Assembly (NCBI RefSeq): GCF_002157855.1
Contig: NZ_CP020880.1
Span: 2,108,001 to 2,172,000, forward strand
Length of the DNA: 64,000 nt
Reading direction: 5' to 3'
Source of the DNA: Sutcliffiella horikoshii
GTDB taxonomy: Bacteria > Bacillota > Bacilli > Bacillales > Bacillaceae_I
A program made the translations under genes and the position numbers. The first letter of the stretch is position 1; each line of letters begins with the position of its first letter. Positions 33,243 through 42,616 of the stretch are shown here, one piece after another. The notes under the pieces were generated by a model, which was given only the letters and a program-made list of their open reading frames with translations, was not told the origin of the DNA and searched no databases.

Positions 33243-34157
33243 TTATCTAATATGGTAATCATCAATCAGGTCTCTCAAATCATCAGCATCATGACGAACC
33301 TTCAAGTCCAAATACATAACAGCGTATCCGACTGCCATAATGAGGGTAGTAAAAAGAGTGGAAAAACCGACTATTAATCCAAGAAGAACACTGTTTCCAA
33401 GAAACGCAGAAACAGACATTTCAATGGCTACACCTATGGACGTTGTAATTAAAAAGAAAATGATATACAGTCCTATCAATTTAAATGTTCTACCTTTGGA
33501 AAGTCTCCAACTTCTTGTTAACCCAGGAGAGTTTTTGTCCAATACTACTGAGCCGAAGAAGAAACTCCATCTTGTAAGAAGAAAGGCACCGATAAGGAAC
33601 AAACTGATCGTTAACACGATAGTGACGATAACCCCTGCTATTATATCTATAGAGAAAAATATAATGGGAATAAGTACGCCTAAGAGTATAAACCCAAATA
33701 GGATACTAAAAGCTATGATAACGTATAACAGAGAAGAACCAATCAACGGGAAAAAGCGCCCAAACGCCTGTTTGACTATCGTACTAGCGGTAAACTCTCG
33801 ATTATGTTTAATATGATTTACACCAAATAAAATCGCAGCTTGAGCGACAGGATATGTAAACAAGACCAATAGGGATACAAAAAGTGTTCCAATGTCCGCT
33901 GCAAGGTTACTAGATAAAGATGCTTCTTCCGTTAATTCCATATTTCTCATCATCTCTTCATACCAAGCTCCACCGCCGCCTTCTTGTCTGAAAAAACTTT
34001 TTCCAGTAGCCAATTCAATGATTGCTTGCAAAATGTAGATTGGTCCAACTAACAGTAATAAGATAATGAAGAAATCTTTAAACTTGTATTTACTGATTTT
34101 AAACGTCTGATCAAGAATTTCTCCGAATCCTTTTGGTTTATTAAGGTTATTGTTCAT
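33243..34157 (-). CDS. polytopic membrane protein, GPDPase-membrane-domain-like
   Basis: The 304-residue protein begins with a soluble segment NKPKGFGEILDQTFKISKYK, typical of the membrane-domain family seen in some glycerophosphodiester phosphodiesterases. About six membrane helices follow, with FFFGSVVLDKNSPGLTRSWRLSKGR between two of them. It is the first gene of the operon leading to DUF4129, DUF4350, MoxR and DUF58. No catalytic domain is attached. Function unknown. AGGGAGG lies before the ATG. Confidence 0.65.
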   Translation of the reverse strand: MNNNLNKPKGFGEILDQTFKISKYKFKDFFIILLLLVGPIYILQAIIELATGKSFFRQEGGGGAWYEEMMRNMELTEEASLSSNLAADIGTLFVSLLVLFTYPVAQAAILFGVNHIKHNREFTASTIVKQAFGRFFPLIGSSLLYVIIAFSILFGFILLGVLIPIIFFSIDIIAGVIVTIVLTISLFLIGAFLLTRWSFFFGSVVLDKNSPGLTRSWRLSKGRTFKLIGLYIIFFLITTSIGVAIEMSVSAFLGNSVLLGLIVGFSTLFTTLIMAVGYAVMYLDLKVRHDADDLRDLIDDYHIR

Positions 34158-34265
34158 GTCTATTCCTCCCTAAAACTATTCCAAATGTTGTCATATCGAC
34201 TATTTTACCATTAATCTAGCAAAATTCGAGAAATAAATTATGAAAATGTGTTGATTTAGGAAATA

Positions 34266-34305
34266 GGAAAAGCCGCTCTCCTTTTGAGAAAGCGGCTTTT
34301 GTTAA
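34266..34305 (-). terminator. terminator of the GIY-YIG gene
   Basis: AAAAGCCGCT / AGCGGCTTTT hairpin with the T run on the minus strand, ten bases after the stop codon. Confidence 0.8.
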
Positions 34306-34314
34306 TTCGGATTT

Positions 34315-34689
34315 TTATTTATAAAAAACCTTTTCAACATTATACTTAGCTTGAAGTGTGTTAGCGATGTACGTTTCATATATTTCTCTTTCCATTGGGT
34401 CTTCAACGATACACACATCTATGCGATACACTTCATCACGGTGGTTTTTGATTGGGGATACATTGTCCTCAAAATGCTTTTTAATTCGTTGGCGAAGCTT
34501 TCTAGCTTTACCAACAAATAATAAATCTTCATTGATATTAAAGAACATATATATTCCGCCTTGGTCCCGTGGAATTTTATGAAAATCAATAAAGCCATTT
34601 ATCGGTGTAATAATAGGTTCGTCATTTGTACGAATCTGCTGGCGTTCCGTAATGGATACACTAGGATTTGGTATGGTAATTTTTATCAT
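34315..34689 (-). CDS. stand-alone GIY-YIG domain protein
   Basis: The 124-residue protein has a single GIY-YIG fold near 36-124: GGIYMFF with GIY at 45-47, LLFVGKARKLRQRIKKHF, in which YIG is changed to FVG at 58-60, and EREIYETYIANTL with the catalytic-type Glu. The UvrC-like spacing of the Arg residues is kept. The Tyr to Phe change in the second motif is tolerated in part of the family, so activity is uncertain. No intron, repair or mobile gene is adjacent. Function unknown. Confidence 0.75.
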   Translation of the reverse strand: MIKITIPNPSVSITERQQIRTNDEPIITPINGFIDFHKIPRDQGGIYMFFNINEDLLFVGKARKLRQRIKKHFEDNVSPIKNHRDEVYRIDVCIVEDPMEREIYETYIANTLQAKYNVEKVFYK

Positions 34690-34760
34690 AGAAAGTCACG
34701 TCCTCTTTTTCAGTAGAGCTACATGGTAACACAACGGCCTGATAATAGCTATAACAGTTT

Positions 34761-35885
34761 TTATCCAAGAGGTCTTATGGCGCCGGCTACATCATAGTTA
34801 CTGATATCAAGAACCGTTTGTTCTCGCATAGCGAGCCTAGCCAATTCAGCTCCTAAAAATGGTCCGCTTGTTAACCCTGATGCGCCAAGTCCATTCGCAA
34901 TTAATACATTATCATGATTTGGTAGCTTGCCGATGATCGGGAGGAAACCTGGTGTAAATGGACGGAATCCGACCCTAGTCTCTAATATGGTCCCTTCCGA
35001 TAAACTTGGTGCAATTTCCAATGCCTTACTTAAAATTTCATTCATGCCACCTGCAGTGACCCTTGCATCAAATCCGGCATCATCCTCATGTGTAGCCCCT
35101 ACTACAATCCTACCATCATCAAAGCTTAGGATGTACTGATTATTTGGAGGCATGACGACAGGCCAATCTTTCGTTTTTTTCGTATCAATCTCCAAGTGAA
35201 CAATTTGTGCCTTTTGGGGGACAACTTCAAATTTCAGTCCCAACCCTAGAAAGATTTCCTGTGCCCAAGCTCCACCCGTCACAATAAACAAGTCCGCTTC
35301 CACTCTCTCTTCCCCTAGTGTTACACTTGTCACTTGGTTATCTTTGACTTCAAGGCCTGCATCGCCTTCAAGAAACTGGGCCCCATGTTTTTTGGCAGCA
35401 TTTTTAAGAGCGTTGCGAAGGGCACGACCATTCACCTTTGCTCCTCCGGAAACGTGGACAGAACCGTAATCATCTGACAATACTGGGAAAAGTTCTTTTG
35501 TTTTCTCAGGGCTTAAAATAGTCACCTCGCCGATTTCAGGAGCTTCATCTCTTCTTTTAATCGCTCTCTCCGCCATTTTCTCGAGCTTTTCTTTATCTTT
35601 ATGTAAGCTAATGGCCCCTACACGATTGTAGCCGGTTTCGGTTTCTCCATCTGCCTCTAATTGATCAATTAAAGTTGGATAGTACTTGGCGCCGTTTTTG
35701 ACCATGTTATACCAAGCTTTATTTCGGCGCTGCGATATCCAAGGACAGATAATCCCAGCCGCCGCATCTGTTGCCTGTCCTTTATCAAAACGGTCGATAA
35801 CCGTTACATTCTTACCAGCTTTAGCTAAATGATAAGCGGCAGAGGCCCCAAGGATCCCAGCGCCGATAATTACGATATTTTTCAT
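34761..35885 (-). CDS. FAD-dependent DAO-family oxidoreductase
   Basis: The start is ATG at 35885, behind AAAAGGTG; earlier in-frame codons would place residues before the dinucleotide fold. The 374-residue protein opens MKNIVIIGAGILGASAAYHL (Rossmann motif GxGxxG). It has the DAO-family motifs RVGAISLHKD, FIVTGGAWAQEI and the C-terminal RPFTPGFLPIIGKLP with GLGASGLTSGP. It is similar to glycine oxidase, D-amino-acid dehydrogenase and B. subtilis YurR. It probably oxidises an amino acid or amine using FAD; the substrate is not evident. No partner gene is adjacent. Confidence 0.82.
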   Translation of the reverse strand: MKNIVIIGAGILGASAAYHLAKAGKNVTVIDRFDKGQATDAAAGIICPWISQRRNKAWYNMVKNGAKYYPTLIDQLEADGETETGYNRVGAISLHKDKEKLEKMAERAIKRRDEAPEIGEVTILSPEKTKELFPVLSDDYGSVHVSGGAKVNGRALRNALKNAAKKHGAQFLEGDAGLEVKDNQVTSVTLGEERVEADLFIVTGGAWAQEIFLGLGLKFEVVPQKAQIVHLEIDTKKTKDWPVVMPPNNQYILSFDDGRIVVGATHEDDAGFDARVTAGGMNEILSKALEIAPSLSEGTILETRVGFRPFTPGFLPIIGKLPNHDNVLIANGLGASGLTSGPFLGAELARLAMREQTVLDISNYDVAGAIRPLG

Positions 35886-35967
35886 TGATTTACACCTTTT
35901 CATTTATTAAGTCTTTTATCTCTATAAGTGTACAGGATTTTTGAGAAAGGCTCAATTTCCCCAAAGA

Positions 35968-35998
35968 AAAACCCCTCTTTAGTAAAAGAAGGGGATAA
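35968..35998 (-). terminator. terminator of the alkaline phosphatase gene
   Basis: CCCCTTCTT / AAGAGGGG hairpin with a one-base bulge followed by TTTTTC on the minus strand, a few bases after the stop codon. Confidence 0.7.
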
Positions 35999-36003
35999 TA
36001 TCG

Positions 36004-37341
36004 TTATCTATTAAACTTAATTTTCATTGCTTCTGCCATTAATTTTGGAAGATCTGTGTTATCCAATAAACCGCTAAATTTATATGATTGTGGTCCATAG
36101 GCATAGACAGGTAGATCTGTTCCTGTATGTGCCGTAGTTGTCCACCCGATAAGAGCGCGGTCACTTACTACTTCATTTATTGCAATGGCAGGCTTTTCAG
36201 CCTTTTTGATTCTCTCTACTTCATCTTCTGTTAATTCCAAGGAAGTATATTTTTTAACCACTTTTTTAATATTGTTTTTGTCGTTGTTAAGTTCGCTTGC
36301 CATTTTGTCACCTGTTGCTGTTACGTTATCTAGCACATCAATCTTTAAATCATATTCACCGTTTGCACCAACGGACATACCACCTGTTTCATGGTCCCCG
36401 GCTACAACGACTAATGTATTTCCATCTTTTTCAGCAAATTCTAAAGCCGCTTCCACAGCTTTGTCAAAAGCTTCGGAATCTGTCATGGCCCATGCTGAGT
36501 CGTGTGCATGTCCTGCCCAATCAATTTGAGAGCCTTCTACCATTAAAAAGAAGCCTTGTTTATTTTTGCTCAATGTATCAATTGCTGTATTGGTCATTTC
36601 AGCCAGGCTTGGTTCATCCGTTTCGTCACGGTGCATCTCAGGAGACATGGCATCGGCCGCAAACAAACCTAGCAACTTATCTCCTTCTGCATTTTCTAAC
36701 TCTTCCTTATTAGAAGCATATTGATAGCCATTCTTTTTTGCTTGCTCAATCAAATCGCTCTCAGGCTGCTTTCCTCCATTTTCTTTACTTAGAAAATAGT
36801 CTCTTCCCCCTCCAAGAATGACATCTACGCCGTTATCAAAATATTGTGGGGCAATAGATGATTCATCGGAACGAGAAGCGACACTAGCTCCAAATACTGC
36901 GGGAGTTGCATGTGTAATAGTAGATGTAGCAACTAGTCCGGTAGATTTCTTGGATGCTTCTGCTGCATCTAAAATGGAATCTACTTCTTCTCCATCAGGA
37001 GTCACGCCAACCATGCCATTATTTGTCTTTACTCCAGTTGCCATTGCGGTACCTGCTGCTGCAGAATCTGTTACTTCCGTGTCTGCTGAATGCGTTTTGA
37101 TCAGTCCTTTTACATGTTGATCAAAAGAAGATTCCTCGCCTTTATACCAACGGTAATTTGTTGCATAACCGGCATTATATCCATCTGGAATCATATAAAT
37201 GACATTCTTGACTTTACCCTGTTTTTGCTCAATGTGTACAGGTTCTTTTTTTGCTTCTGCTTTATCCATACCGACACTTACTTGAACCCCTGAAAATAAC
37301 AACCCTGCTGCGACAGCAACACTTGCGACTTTTTTGTACAT
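36004..37341 (-). CDS. phoB: secreted alkaline phosphatase (PhoA/PhoB family)
   Basis: The 445-residue protein has a signal peptide (about 1-30, VASVAVAAGLLFSGVQVSVG then AEA). The phosphatase motifs are MIPDGYNAGY (Asp binding metal), VTDSAAAGTAMATG with the nucleophile Ser, ATSTITHATPAVF, EGSQIDWAGHAHD and VVAGDHETGG, and WTTTAHTG near the end. It hydrolyses phosphate monoesters outside the cell with two Zn and one Mg. GAGGGAGG precedes the ATG. Two TTTACW repeats at 11-bp spacing on the minus strand near 37545-37558 could be a weak PhoP site but are far upstream. The choice between phoA and phoB orthologs is uncertain. Confidence 0.85.
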   Translation of the reverse strand: MYKKVASVAVAAGLLFSGVQVSVGMDKAEAKKEPVHIEQKQGKVKNVIYMIPDGYNAGYATNYRWYKGEESSFDQHVKGLIKTHSADTEVTDSAAAGTAMATGVKTNNGMVGVTPDGEEVDSILDAAEASKKSTGLVATSTITHATPAVFGASVASRSDESSIAPQYFDNGVDVILGGGRDYFLSKENGGKQPESDLIEQAKKNGYQYASNKEELENAEGDKLLGLFAADAMSPEMHRDETDEPSLAEMTNTAIDTLSKNKQGFFLMVEGSQIDWAGHAHDSAWAMTDSEAFDKAVEAALEFAEKDGNTLVVVAGDHETGGMSVGANGEYDLKIDVLDNVTATGDKMASELNNDKNNIKKVVKKYTSLELTEDEVERIKKAEKPAIAINEVVSDRALIGWTTTAHTGTDLPVYAYGPQSYKFSGLLDNTDLPKLMAEAMKIKFNR

Positions 37342-37565
37342 GACTTTTCCTCCCTCACCATTTTTACTACATGCTCAGGATAACAAGTAAAGGTAAAGGA
37401 GGAATGAAGATCCTATTAAAGCTATTTTACAAAAATAAGGGTATTTTCTACTAATTTACGATTGGTAGGAATGCTTTTATAGACCTCTATAATTGCGAAA
37501 GGGACATAAGGGCTAAAATTATTTACATGACGGTATCAAGTGTAAATGCAGAGTAAATAAAATGT

Positions 37566-38402
37566 TTAACTCACATACAATCTATTAACCTCTTTTGTTA
37601 CATGCATGATTCTTTTTGCATCGTTCTCTAGTACCTCTTTTACATTGCCACCAAACCATTCAAGCGAAGCTTCGACCTCTGTCAAGGAGACTGCAGATTT
37701 TACAAATTCCTCATAATTAAGGATTCCTTTAAATAGTGGTGTCATTCCTTCCCTTGAGCCTGCGGCGGCATATACATTATGTGGGCTAAATACATCTAGT
37801 TTGTTTCTAGATGAAATATTTTTAAAATGAAAATGCTTGATAAATGGTTTTAGTTTTACTAGAGCATCTATTGGTTCCGCTCCTGATTCCCATATATGTA
37901 ATACATCAAAGTTAATTTTTAAAGCAGGATGATCCACTTCCTCCAACAGCTGTAAAGTGGAAGGCACTGTGTCGGTCAGGGTATTCGGATGCGTTTCTAA
38001 TAGTAGAAATTGATTCTCTCTTTCTAGCTCTTGACAAATCATTTTGAGCTTCTCAACCATCAATTTACGCTCTTGATTATTCAATGAGGCACTTGCACGC
38101 TGCCCGGCAAACGTTCTTAATTTATTCGTTCCCCAACGATGGCCAAGCTCACTTAGTTCCATCGTTGCGTGGAGAAGTTCACTATGTGATAAATGAAGAG
38201 GCAGATAGTCGCTTATCATACTTGTATATAGGTTGTACGATGCCAACCAATCACTGTTATACTGTGGATTCTCTTTCAAATGCTTCGCATGGATGCCCCA
38301 TAATTCTATACCTTGGAAATGATTCATTTGTGCCCATTCTGCTATTTCTTTAATAGAATGGAGGTGATGTCGAAATGAGATGGTACATAATGATAAATTC
38401 AT
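37566..38402 (-). CDS. asbF: 3-dehydroshikimate dehydratase AsbF
   Basis: The start is ATG at 38402, with AAGGAGG eight bases upstream. The 278-residue TIM-barrel protein matches Bacillus AsbF: LCTISFRHH, GIELWGIHA, RTFAGQRASASL, LLLETHPNTLTDT, LKINFDVLHIWESGA, HFHFKNISS and ASLEWFGGN. The conserved Glu, Asp, His and Glu form the metal site. It converts 3-dehydroshikimate to 3,4-dihydroxybenzoate, the catechol of petrobactin, independently of other catechol pathways. It is last in asbABCDEF. Confidence 0.93.
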   Translation of the reverse strand: MNLSLCTISFRHHLHSIKEIAEWAQMNHFQGIELWGIHAKHLKENPQYNSDWLASYNLYTSMISDYLPLHLSHSELLHATMELSELGHRWGTNKLRTFAGQRASASLNNQERKLMVEKLKMICQELERENQFLLLETHPNTLTDTVPSTLQLLEEVDHPALKINFDVLHIWESGAEPIDALVKLKPFIKHFHFKNISSRNKLDVFSPHNVYAAAGSREGMTPLFKGILNYEEFVKSAVSLTEVEASLEWFGGNVKEVLENDAKRIMHVTKEVNRLYVS

Positions 38403-38416
38403 ATACATTTCCTCCT

Positions 38417-39388
38417 TCAAGCTAGTACTTCCGTGTGTTTATTTGACACCCAGGCTTCAAAGCATTCATTTAGACCTTTTTTGATAAAATATTCAAGTTT
38501 CTCTTGTTCATTTATTTTTTCATGAATTTCTTTTAATACAGTATCATCGGCTGTCATTGCATATTTCATCGCCCGATATTGTATGGCCGTAAACCCTTTA
38601 ACAAGTTTTTCAATTTCATCGCACCATGCTTCAAACCATTCCTCTGAGTAACCATCAGCCTCCCAAAAGAAGGCAAAGGCGTGTTCATAGGCATATTTTC
38701 TGATTGCCAACACAGGTATCTGCTTTAAAGCATCTGAAAGTTCAGACCGCCTATGCTTTTCGGTACCTCTAGAAAATAATTCTACTATTTTACGAATAGC
38801 CTCTGACATGGGATTTTCATCATGTTTCATACATGTCTGGAAATAAGCTTCAATGGTTTCCGCATTAGTTGGATTTATCTGTTTTGCGTCAAAGTAGTAC
38901 CCGCCTCTTACATCTGGAACCATAATCGCATCTAGAATCTTTTGTTTTGGTAATCTCCCTTCCCACCTGAAATCGGGATCAAACATAAACCATTCCTTTG
39001 GATCATCTGTTTCCTCTAACATGACATAGTGAGGGAATGGGCTTTGATGAAACTTGTTTTCACGTTCAGGAAGCATGGATAAGTCAAGCATTACCATAAT
39101 GGACCGGTAACTTGGTTTATTTTTCATTAATTCAAGCAAAGTCATGACATTTGTAAGTTTTGACTTTTTCTCGTCATACCAACGATGAATCTTTATACCA
39201 TATAGCATCTCATACCAAGTTTTAAAAAAATCGTGATTGATATTTTCGGAATGGTAGCTTAAAATGCCGTCTGGTGAAACGTCGAAATCCGCATCCCATA
39301 CACCAAAATAAAAAGGGCGATGGTCCACGCCATCTGTTTTTTTAATTACTTCACATACACAACTTACGAAGCAATGAACTTTAATCAT
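38417..39388 (-). CDS. asbE: petrobactin biosynthesis protein AsbE
   Basis: The 323-residue protein begins MIKVHCFVSCVCEVIKKTDG and holds DHRPFYFGVWDADFDVSPDG and SPFPHYVMLEETDDP, which are characteristic of AsbE. AsbE transfers 3,4-dihydroxybenzoyl from the carrier AsbD to spermidine or its citryl conjugate. It overlaps asbD by 4 bp. Recognition is by sequence style and by fixed position in the operon. Confidence 0.88.
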   Translation of the reverse strand: MIKVHCFVSCVCEVIKKTDGVDHRPFYFGVWDADFDVSPDGILSYHSENINHDFFKTWYEMLYGIKIHRWYDEKKSKLTNVMTLLELMKNKPSYRSIMVMLDLSMLPERENKFHQSPFPHYVMLEETDDPKEWFMFDPDFRWEGRLPKQKILDAIMVPDVRGGYYFDAKQINPTNAETIEAYFQTCMKHDENPMSEAIRKIVELFSRGTEKHRRSELSDALKQIPVLAIRKYAYEHAFAFFWEADGYSEEWFEAWCDEIEKLVKGFTAIQYRAMKYAMTADDTVLKEIHEKINEQEKLEYFIKKGLNECFEAWVSNKHTEVLA

Positions 39389-39666
39389 ACGTGTCTCTCC
39401 TTTTCATAAGAGTTCTTGGACAACTCCTCCAAAAAGTTCAATAATGTTTCAACAGTATGGAAGTCCTTTGGCACAAACATGTCATCCGGGATATTTAGAC
39501 CCAAATCCAACTCTAAATGTAAAATAAGTTGTAGAATCATAATGGAATCCATATACAAATCTTCATTCAATCTTGCGTTCTCTTCGAAAGACTTCCATGT
39601 TGGTATTTCTAATTTATGTTTCAATATATCGTACACAGCCTGATAAAGCTCTTCTCGATTTAGCAT
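39385..39666 (-). CDS. asbD: petrobactin aryl carrier protein AsbD
   Basis: The 93-residue acyl-carrier-like protein has the phosphopantetheine Ser at 41 in LNEDLYMDSIMILQLILHLE. It carries 3,4-dihydroxybenzoate as a thioester between AsbC and AsbE. It needs a 4'-phosphopantetheinyl transferase, which is not encoded here. It overlaps asbC by 7 bp and asbE by 4 bp. Confidence 0.9.
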   Translation of the reverse strand: MLNREELYQAVYDILKHKLEIPTWKSFEENARLNEDLYMDSIMILQLILHLELDLGLNIPDDMFVPKDFHTVETLLNFLEELSKNSYEKERHV

Positions 39667-40901
39667 CCCATCATCTCTCCTACTAGCTTTCTACTAATCT
39701 TTCCATTTGGGAGGGTCGGAATTTTCTCAACCTGTGTATATTCAACCGGAACTTGATGGGGGGCAAGTTGCTTTACGCACCAATCCCTTAACCTAGCCTC
39801 TTCCATAAATGACGAAGCAACAAATTGAACACATACTCTCTCCCCTGCAAATGCGTCTGGTTTTTTATAGGCAACCACCTCTTGGATGTGAGGTGCCTTC
39901 AGTAGTACCTCTTCTACCTCGTGAGGATACACATTGAGACCTGCTACGTTAATCATGTCATCTCTTCTACCAAGAAGGCATAGGGAACCTGAATCGTTGA
40001 TATATCCTATGTCATTTGTATGGATAACTTTTCGTTTTCCGTGTACTATCACTTCTTTAGGGTCATTCTTATCTTGTCCTGCTTTGAGAGTAAAATGTCC
40101 TAGTGGAAATCCCATTTCATGAGGTTCTTGGACATCAGGGTTAATCGCAATACAACCAGCTTCTGAACACCCATACTGCTGCAAAACTCTATTCGTTTTG
40201 CTTTTTAGATCCTCCAGACATTTTGCAGACATCAACATCCCTGATGTCATAACATTGTGAAAGGAGAAGTCTTGTGGTGAAAGCTTTGTTAACGTATCTA
40301 TAAATGCTGGCGAAGCATACAAGAGATGGTTTGGTGTCTCCATTAATTTTTTTAACACATATTTTGGATTGAGATTATGAAGAATGATAGGATTTGTTTC
40401 TCGATCTAAAGCAGTAAGCACCCCGCTTATAAGTCCATATGAATGGGAAATCGGGCATGCAATGATCGGTACGGTTCCTTTATCAACAGGCAAACTTTTA
40501 TTATAGCTATCTATTTCTTCTTGAATGTCCTCCCAAGAGCGTTCCAAACATTTTGGTTCACCCGTTGTGCCAGAGCTCATTTGTACCAGCACACCTTGTT
40601 TTTCTACTCTGTCATTTATCATTAAAATGGGAGAATTAAAATTTTCGAATAATAAAATATGACTGGAGCTTTTATGAGCAACACGAATTGCTGCATCTCT
40701 TGGGGTGGCAGCATGGATAGGTACAACTGACCCGCCATTTTCTTTTATATATAGAGTGAGAGCCAATGCATCAAATACATTATTTGTGCAAACGGCAATT
40801 CGCTTCTTCCTGCAATCACGAAGTACGTTCATTTGGTCAAAACGTTCAAATTGCTGGTGCAAATCACCCTTAGAATAGAACTGATCGTTTATGAAAAACA
40901 T
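39660..40901 (-). CDS. asbC: 3,4-dihydroxybenzoate-AMP ligase AsbC
   Basis: The 413-residue adenylating enzyme has the P-loop-like motif VQMSSGTTGEPK, the motif QYGCSEAG, NDIGYINDSG and the C-terminal Lys motif LPNGKISRKLVG. This is the ANL superfamily layout, somewhat shorter than usual. It activates 3,4-dihydroxybenzoate with ATP and loads AsbD. Stop of asbB and start of asbC share one base (TAATG). Confidence 0.92.
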   Translation of the reverse strand: MFFINDQFYSKGDLHQQFERFDQMNVLRDCRKKRIAVCTNNVFDALALTLYIKENGGSVVPIHAATPRDAAIRVAHKSSSHILLFENFNSPILMINDRVEKQGVLVQMSSGTTGEPKCLERSWEDIQEEIDSYNKSLPVDKGTVPIIACPISHSYGLISGVLTALDRETNPIILHNLNPKYVLKKLMETPNHLLYASPAFIDTLTKLSPQDFSFHNVMTSGMLMSAKCLEDLKSKTNRVLQQYGCSEAGCIAINPDVQEPHEMGFPLGHFTLKAGQDKNDPKEVIVHGKRKVIHTNDIGYINDSGSLCLLGRRDDMINVAGLNVYPHEVEEVLLKAPHIQEVVAYKKPDAFAGERVCVQFVASSFMEEARLRDWCVKQLAPHQVPVEYTQVEKIPTLPNGKISRKLVGEMMGC

Positions 40902-42616
40902 TAATATAACTTCCCTTCCTTAAATAAGCTGTTGATAACGGAATGACGATACTCTCTTTTATCCATTCCAACTTTTCTTGTAAAAAGAGACTCAGTAAAA
41001 ATACATTCCTTTTCTGCTTTTAAAAGTTTGTTTCTTTCATGTAATGAAGGGTGAAGAAGTAAATGGCTATGAATGGTTTCTCGAACTACTTCCCAGAAAG
41101 CTTTTTCTGTAAAATTCATATGTTCACTTAGCAAGAAAGAAACTTCACTCAAATGAAATACAAATAAAGTATCCATGATCAATTCCCTTAAACCCTCTAT
41201 AGAGGACATCCAATAGAATTCATCGTCCCCTGCATTTAGGTAGCATGGATGTAACTTTTTAAAATTTGGAGCTAAACTGGGCTGTTTCAGAAAATCTTCT
41301 ACATATTCCAAGCTTTCATGGAAATCTCTTAAAATTATTTTTTTAGGCCAACCATCTTCGTGAACAAGTATCATATTTTGCGCATGGGCTTCAAGAGCCA
41401 CTCCTTCTGATACAAGCAAATGCCATACAGGGACAACCGTAACTTTAATGAACTGTGTTACCCATTCTTTGATTCCATGACGCTCAAGCCAAGGTTTTAT
41501 AAATGGTTCACCATCTTGTTCTATTAAGGACATGGCATTCATGGGAATGGCCCTTTCCTCCTCCTTGACGAAACTACTTGGACTTTTCCTCCAAATAGCT
41601 GCTAGGTGACCGGATAGATTCGGGTTATCCTCCATTCCCACTATTCCTGCATATTCTGGCAGAATGTTAAGGCTCTCCGTTAGATAGCTATCAGACTTTA
41701 TCAATTTCTCCAACCAGTTTGATAGAGCGGGAGCTGTACATACAGAGTGTGGTTCTATCAGTCTTAAAGACGAAGTGTTCACCATGTTTAATGGTAATTT
41801 TATATGTGCCTTTTTGGGATGGGTTTCATTCCACAATGTTCTAACAGATTGGGTAGCCCGGAAAAAGTCTCCGGCATATCCAAGTGGGATCATACTGTCC
41901 GGACTGAGACACTTTAGCTCGTGTTGAATCTTGTTCTTCCATTGCCAAGGATGAACAGGAAACAGGGAGTAATCCTTGGTTGTACCTCCCTTCATATTCA
42001 GACGCTCAAGGAGTAACGAATAGGTTTTTACGCCTAATTCATCTTGTAAGAATGCCTCTTCTACATGTGGAAGGGAGGCATTTACATAGTCTCTTTTTAC
42101 GGCAACCCACCACAACTGGAAGGATTGTCGCGCTTCTGGTCCATACATTTCATGATCGGATAGGCTAAAACCAGTCCGCGCCTTAAAGCAAGGGTGGTAC
42201 GGATGACCTTCCATAATCACTGATTCCATTTCTTCGTAAGACAGGCCTCTCCTATTTGGAAGCTTAAGGTTTTTCTCATTCCACTCACTAAGCAAGATAG
42301 TTTGGTTCAACTCTTCTAACAAACTATCTTGCATTTTTTCATGGTTTACTAATTGGTATACGATATCCCTTATTGGTTCTGGTTTTTCATGCCCTTGTAG
42401 GTCTGTAATGGTAATCGTGTTATCTTGTAGTCGGATTCTTCCAAAAGAAGAGCGTTTCGCTTCTGATCGAATCTTGAAATTAGCACCGAATATAGTGATA
42501 ACAGTTTTTAAACTTTCCTGTTTTATCTCATAAGGGAGCAACTTTTCAAAAACAATCGCCTCCGACAACTGTTTGATTACCCTTTTTTCCGCTTTAGACG
42601 CTACTCGCTGTTGCAT
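40901..42616 (-). CDS. asbB: NIS siderophore synthetase AsbB (IucA/IucC family)
   Basis: The 571-residue IucA/IucC-family synthetase has HPYHPCFKARTGFSLSDH, LFPVHPWQWKN, SLRLIEPHSVCTAPALSNW and LEAHAQNMILVHEDGWPKK with the ATP-binding residues. It condenses a second spermidine, or its dihydroxybenzoyl form, with citrate-spermidine. The start is ATG with AAAGGAG upstream and it overlaps asbA by 23 bp. A is AsbA-like by order and the two synthetases are clearly paralogous. Confidence 0.92.
   Translation of the reverse strand: MQQRVASKAEKRVIKQLSEAIVFEKLLPYEIKQESLKTVITIFGANFKIRSEAKRSSFGRIRLQDNTITITDLQGHEKPEPIRDIVYQLVNHEKMQDSLLEELNQTILLSEWNEKNLKLPNRRGLSYEEMESVIMEGHPYHPCFKARTGFSLSDHEMYGPEARQSFQLWWVAVKRDYVNASLPHVEEAFLQDELGVKTYSLLLERLNMKGGTTKDYSLFPVHPWQWKNKIQHELKCLSPDSMIPLGYAGDFFRATQSVRTLWNETHPKKAHIKLPLNMVNTSSLRLIEPHSVCTAPALSNWLEKLIKSDSYLTESLNILPEYAGIVGMEDNPNLSGHLAAIWRKSPSSFVKEEERAIPMNAMSLIEQDGEPFIKPWLERHGIKEWVTQFIKVTVVPVWHLLVSEGVALEAHAQNMILVHEDGWPKKIILRDFHESLEYVEDFLKQPSLAPNFKKLHPCYLNAGDDEFYWMSSIEGLRELIMDTLFVFHLSEVSFLLSEHMNFTEKAFWEVVRETIHSHLLLHPSLHERNKLLKAEKECIFTESLFTRKVGMDKREYRHSVINSLFKEGKLY

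Noticed and set aside
34315-34689. Homing endonuclease or intron-encoded GIY-YIG
   Set aside because: No intron, split gene or mobile context; the protein is a stand-alone small domain.
37533-37560. Pho box for the alkaline phosphatase gene
   Set aside because: Only two TTTACW repeats at 11-bp spacing, nearly 200 bp from the start; too weak to list as a feature.
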